NCBI RefSeq assembly: GCF_900460065.1
Contig: NZ_UAVD01000012.1
Location: forward strand, 1 to 64,000
Source of the DNA: Streptomyces griseus
GTDB taxonomy: Bacteria; Actinomycetota; Actinomycetes; Streptomycetales; Streptomycetaceae
DNA: 64,000 nucleotides
Reading direction: 5' to 3'
Below the pieces are notes generated by a model. The model did no database searches. It was not told where the DNA came from and saw nothing but the letters and a program-made list of their open reading frames with translations. Positions 61,508-64,000 of this stretch are shown one piece after another (within the stretch, counting starts at the first letter, position 1; each line of letters begins with the position of its first letter). The position numbers and the translations under genes were made by a program.

Positions 61508-61765
61508 ATGTACGCCCGACGCAGGCGGAACTACTTCCTCATGATGGGCGGATGCGTCGCGCTTTTCGTGTCCGCCTGGGCCGTGGTGCGCCTGTGGTCC
61601 ATGCCGGTCGCCATCGCCATGTGCGTGGTCGCCATGGTGATCCCGCCCGTCGCCGCGATGGTCGCCAACCGGCGGGGCCCCGAGGACCGTTGGTGGGACG
61701 ACCCCTCCGGCGACCCGGAGTCCGACGCGTGGTGGGACGAGCTGGACGGCAGGAAACGCCACTGA
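61508..61765 (+). CDS. DUF3099 membrane protein
   Basis: 85 aa. Two membrane helices (about 10-28 and 33-53) and a tail with tryptophan/acidic repeats (DRWWDDPSG, AWWDELDG). RRRNYFLMMGGCVALFVSAW is the DUF3099 signature. Function unknown. TACGCT exactly six nt before the ATG indicates a leaderless transcript. Confidence 0.88.
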   Translation: MYARRRRNYFLMMGGCVALFVSAWAVVRLWSMPVAIAMCVVAMVIPPVAAMVANRRGPEDRWWDDPSGDPESDAWWDELDGRKRH

Positions 61766-61787
61766 GCCGGGGGAGGCTCCCGCCCGG

Positions 61788-62150
61788 TCAGTAGACGAGC
61801 GCCTGGGCGCCGTCCGCCATGGCCTCCTGCACGAAGACCTGCGCCCCCGCGATCCGCACGCCCTCCAGCACGTCCTTCTCACCGATGTCGCGCCGGGCCG
61901 CGCACTGGGTGCACAGGGTGATCCGCCCGCCCGCCAGGATCGAGTCCAGCAGGTCCGGCAGCGGGGCCGCGTGCGGAAGCTCGAACTCGGCGGCCCGGCC
62001 CGGCAGGGCGAACCACGAGGACTCGCCGGTCAGCCAGAGCGAGACCTCCACACCACTGGCGACGCCCACCGCCGCCACGGTGAAGGCCTGGGAGCAGCGC
62101 TCGGCGGCCTCGGGCCCGGCGGTCACCTTGATCACAAGCTTCTTCGGCAT
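61788..62150 (-). CDS. DsrE-family protein
   Basis: 120 aa with the DsrE/DsrF fold: KLVIKVTAGPEAAERCSQAF at the start and a conserved Cys pair in LCTQCAARRDI. DsrE proteins relay sulfur or act in related redox chemistry, which fits the sulfurtransferase genes nearby. The ATG at 62150 was chosen because the longer frame adds only unrelated residues. It converges with the DUF3099 gene. Confidence 0.88.
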   Translation of the reverse strand: MPKKLVIKVTAGPEAAERCSQAFTVAAVGVASGVEVSLWLTGESSWFALPGRAAEFELPHAAPLPDLLDSILAGGRITLCTQCAARRDIGEKDVLEGVRIAGAQVFVQEAMADGAQALVY

Positions 62151-62321
62151 ATCCGGAACTCTAATCGTCCGCACGCGGCCTCCTGCCCGGCCCGGGGGTC
62201 ACCCGTGCGCGCGGGAGAGGGAACCCGCGCCGCGCCACCTGAACGAGAAGGCCGGGCCCCCACCCATTAGGCTGGGACCGGCTTGTCACCGCCGCCACCC
62301 GCTCGTCACGAGGAGCCCCCT

Positions 62322-62423
62322 GTGCTTGAGGCATTCTTCACCGCCCTGCTGGTCCTGGTCTGCGTGGGCGTCACCGCCTTCGCCGCGATCACCGTGAAGA
62401 AGCTGTACCAGGGCCAGCGCTGA
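62322..62423 (+). CDS. 33-aa single-helix membrane protein
   Basis: It starts VLEAFFTALLVLVCVGVTAF, continues AAITV and ends KKLYQGQR, a single transmembrane helix with a basic inner end. AGGAG lies 6 nt before the GTG. It lies 64 nt upstream of the nitrobindin-like gene. Function unknown. Confidence 0.75.
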   Translation: MLEAFFTALLVLVCVGVTAFAAITVKKLYQGQR

Positions 62424-62487
62424 CCTCCGCCGCTCCCACGGTTTCCCCGCCCACTCCTCGCACCCTCACAGATCGTCTGAGCCGCTC

Positions 62488-63060
62488 ATGATCGAGATTC
62501 CGTCCGACCTCCACCCGGACCTCGTCCCGCTGGCCTTCCTCCTCGGCAACTGGGCGGGCGCCGGCGTGTCCGACTTCCCCGGCGCCGAGAAGTGCAACTT
62601 CGGCCAGGAAGTCACCTTCAGCCACGACGGCCGCGACTTCCTGGAGTACGTCTCCCACACCTGGGTCCTGGACGACGAGGGCAAGCAGGTCCGGCCGCTG
62701 GAGACCGAGACCGGCTACTGGCGCATCGACAAGGACCGCAAGGTCGAGGTCGTCATGGCCCGCGACCAGGGCGTCATCGAGATCTGGTACGGCGAGCTCG
62801 CCGACCAGAAGCCGCAGATCGACCTGGTCACCGACGCGGTGGCCCGCACGGCGGCCTCCGGCCCGTACAGCGGTGGCAAGCGGCTCTACGGGTACGTCAA
62901 GAGCGACCTCATGTGGGTCGGCGAGAAGGCCACCCCCGAGGTCGAGCTGCGCCCGTACATGTCGGCGCACCTGAAGAAGGTCGTCACCCCGGAAGAGGTC
63001 GCCGAGATGGCGCGCAACCTCCCGGACATGCCGGACGACGGCATCGCGTTCTTCAAGTAG
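62488..63060 (+). CDS. FABP-family / nitrobindin-like heme-binding beta-barrel
   Basis: 190 aa. The family motif GxWxGxG is LLGNWAGAGV near residue 20, followed by barrel strands (DFLEYVSHTWVLDDEGK, LETETGYWRIDKDRKVEVVM) and the ending YMSAHLKKVV. Related proteins bind heme b and isomerise peroxynitrite. It lies upstream of nur. Confidence 0.88.
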   Translation: MIEIPSDLHPDLVPLAFLLGNWAGAGVSDFPGAEKCNFGQEVTFSHDGRDFLEYVSHTWVLDDEGKQVRPLETETGYWRIDKDRKVEVVMARDQGVIEIWYGELADQKPQIDLVTDAVARTAASGPYSGGKRLYGYVKSDLMWVGEKATPEVELRPYMSAHLKKVVTPEEVAEMARNLPDMPDDGIAFFK

Positions 63061-63169
63061 GCGTTCGACGAGGACGCCGCGGGGGCGGTGCCCGGCGCGG
63101 ATCTCCCCGCGGGATCCCGCCCGGGGCCGGGGCTGCTGCCCGGTGCTCGCCCCGTCCTACACTGGGCGT

Positions 63170-63691
63170 GTGGTGAGCACCGACTGGAAGACCGATCTTC
63201 GGCAGCGCGGCTACCGGCTGACGCCCCAGCGTCAGCTCGTCCTGGAGGCGGTCGACGCCCTGGAGCACGCGACTCCGGACGACATCCTGTGCGAGGTGCG
63301 CCGGACCGCGTCCGGCGTGAACATCTCCACGGTGTACCGGACCCTGGAGCTCCTGGAGGAGCTCGGCCTGGTCAGCCACGCCCATCTGGGGCACGGCGCC
63401 CCGACGTACCACCTGGCCGACCGGCACCACCACATCCACCTGGTCTGCCGCGACTGTGCGGACGTCATAGAGGCGGATCTCTCCGTCGTCGCCGACTTCA
63501 CCGAGAAGCTGCGCGCCGATTTCGGCTTCGAGACGGACATGAAGCACTTCGCGATCTTCGGCCGGTGTGCGGGGTGCGCGGCCGCGAAAGCGGCGGACGG
63601 GGCCGCCGGCGGGTCCGCGGACGGGGCCCCGGACCGGGCCGTCGGCACCGGTGCGAACACGCCGGCGAAGGACGCCCCCGCCAAGTCGTAG
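63170..63691 (+). CDS. nur: Nickel-responsive Fur-family regulator Nur
   Basis: 173 aa. The Fur fold has the recognition region VNISTVYRTLELLEELGLV. With the GTG at 63170 as residue 1, histidines fall at 33, 70, 72, 86, 88, 90 and 126, the positions I recall as metal ligands in S. coelicolor Nur, which supports this start. Cys93/Cys96 follow. Nur represses nickel uptake and sodF when nickel is present. It has a C-terminal Ala/Gly/Asp-rich extension of about 30 residues beyond the usual end. TACACT six nt upstream suggests a leaderless mRNA. Confidence 0.94.
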   Translation: MVSTDWKTDLRQRGYRLTPQRQLVLEAVDALEHATPDDILCEVRRTASGVNISTVYRTLELLEELGLVSHAHLGHGAPTYHLADRHHHIHLVCRDCADVIEADLSVVADFTEKLRADFGFETDMKHFAIFGRCAGCAAAKAADGAAGGSADGAPDRAVGTGANTPAKDAPAKS

Positions 63692-63700
63692 GCTGGGCAC

Positions 63701-64000
63701 ATGATGAGCCCCCTGCTGTCCCTGCCCGGCGCCGTCCCCGCCGAAGGCCGCGACGAAGGTGTCGCCGCGCACTACGGCGACCTGTTCCGCGAGCAACGCG
63801 CGCTGGCCGACGGCAACGGCTTCGTCGACCTCTCCCACCGGGGCGTCGTCACCGTCACCGGCGAGGACCGGCTGAGCTGGCTGCACCTGCTGATCACCCA
63901 GCACGTCACCGACCTCGCCCCCAACCGGGCCACCGAGGCGCTCATCCTGTCCGCCAACGGGCACATCGAGCACGCGATGTACCTGGTCGACGACGGCACG
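63701..64000 (+). CDS. YgfZ/GcvT-fold folate-binding protein, 5' part
   Basis: The first 100 codons; the gene continues beyond the window. The N-terminal GcvT-like domain (FVDLSHRGVVTVTGEDRLSW, LITQHVTDL, EALILSANGHIEHAMYLVDD) is typical of YgfZ, which supports iron-sulfur cluster assembly with folate. The -10 box TAGGCT lies six nt before the ATG and begins with the TAG stop codon of nur, so a separate leaderless transcript is likely. Confidence 0.9.
   Translation, partial: MMSPLLSLPGAVPAEGRDEGVAAHYGDLFREQRALADGNGFVDLSHRGVVTVTGEDRLSWLHLLITQHVTDLAPNRATEALILSANGHIEHAMYLVDDGT

Overview
The window is chromosomal DNA from a high-GC actinomycete, almost certainly a Streptomyces. The evidence is the very high GC content, frequent GTG/TTG starts, 4-bp ATGA/GTGA overlaps in operons, mycothiol genes, DUF397/XRE pairs, a sortase-E type surface protein, GlnR and Nur. 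From memory (not searched), the gene order from csoR through pit, pst, ppk, mshD, glnR and the sulfurtransferase to nur matches the S. coelicolor chromosome around SCO4136-SCO4180.

Layout. 1-850: 3' end of a 23S rRNA gene, 5S rRNA and the rrn terminator. 0.9-4.75 kb: a LuxR-type two-component system coupled to an ABC-2 transporter. 5.6-17.9 kb: a type IV secretion-like (T4SS-like) locus. It has a coupling-protein-like ATPase without a P-loop, a VirB4-type ATPase, an SCO6880-family protein, and VirB6-, VirB8- and VirB2-like membrane proteins. Divergent from these are a composite membrane/pilin-like/hydrolase protein, a lipoprotein and a CwlT-like two-domain wall hydrolase. No relaxase, integrase or att site is visible, so it looks like a resident envelope machine rather than a mobile element. 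This is the most unusual part of the window.

18.4-38.2 kb is largely a phosphate region: a PAP2 phosphatase, the DUF47-pit low-affinity transporter, pstSCAB with a clear PHO box, a ppk-CHAD-Nudix polyphosphate operon and a secreted 5'-nucleotidase. Set among these are csoR with a likely operator, a YtrA-like GntR/ABC operon with a 42-bp inverted repeat at its start, and mshD.

38.3-50.2 kb carries accessory genes: acetyltransferase, isochorismatase-like hydrolase, GlxA-like AraC regulator, an LAATG surface protein, an XRE/DUF397/RsbW-like regulatory set, a SapA-like secreted protein, a mycothiol-dependent isomerase-family enzyme, a SpoIIE-type phosphatase, a fascin-like secreted protein and a Tat-exported PI-PLC-like protein.

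50.3-64 kb is conserved core: an MprAB-like two-component system, a DegP-like protease, a LacI regulator, glnR, a hydrolase, a MoaD/ThiS-fold protein, a DUF2993 protein, a sulfurtransferase-DUF1416 operon preceded by a 26-residue Cys-containing leader peptide with competing hairpins, DsrE, a nitrobindin-like protein, nur, and the start of a YgfZ/GcvT-fold protein that runs off the end.

Several genes have a TANNNT box 6-7 nt before the start codon, which suggests leaderless transcripts. Three very small genes (51, 33 and 26 codons) are supported by translational coupling, a ribosome binding site or a promoter.
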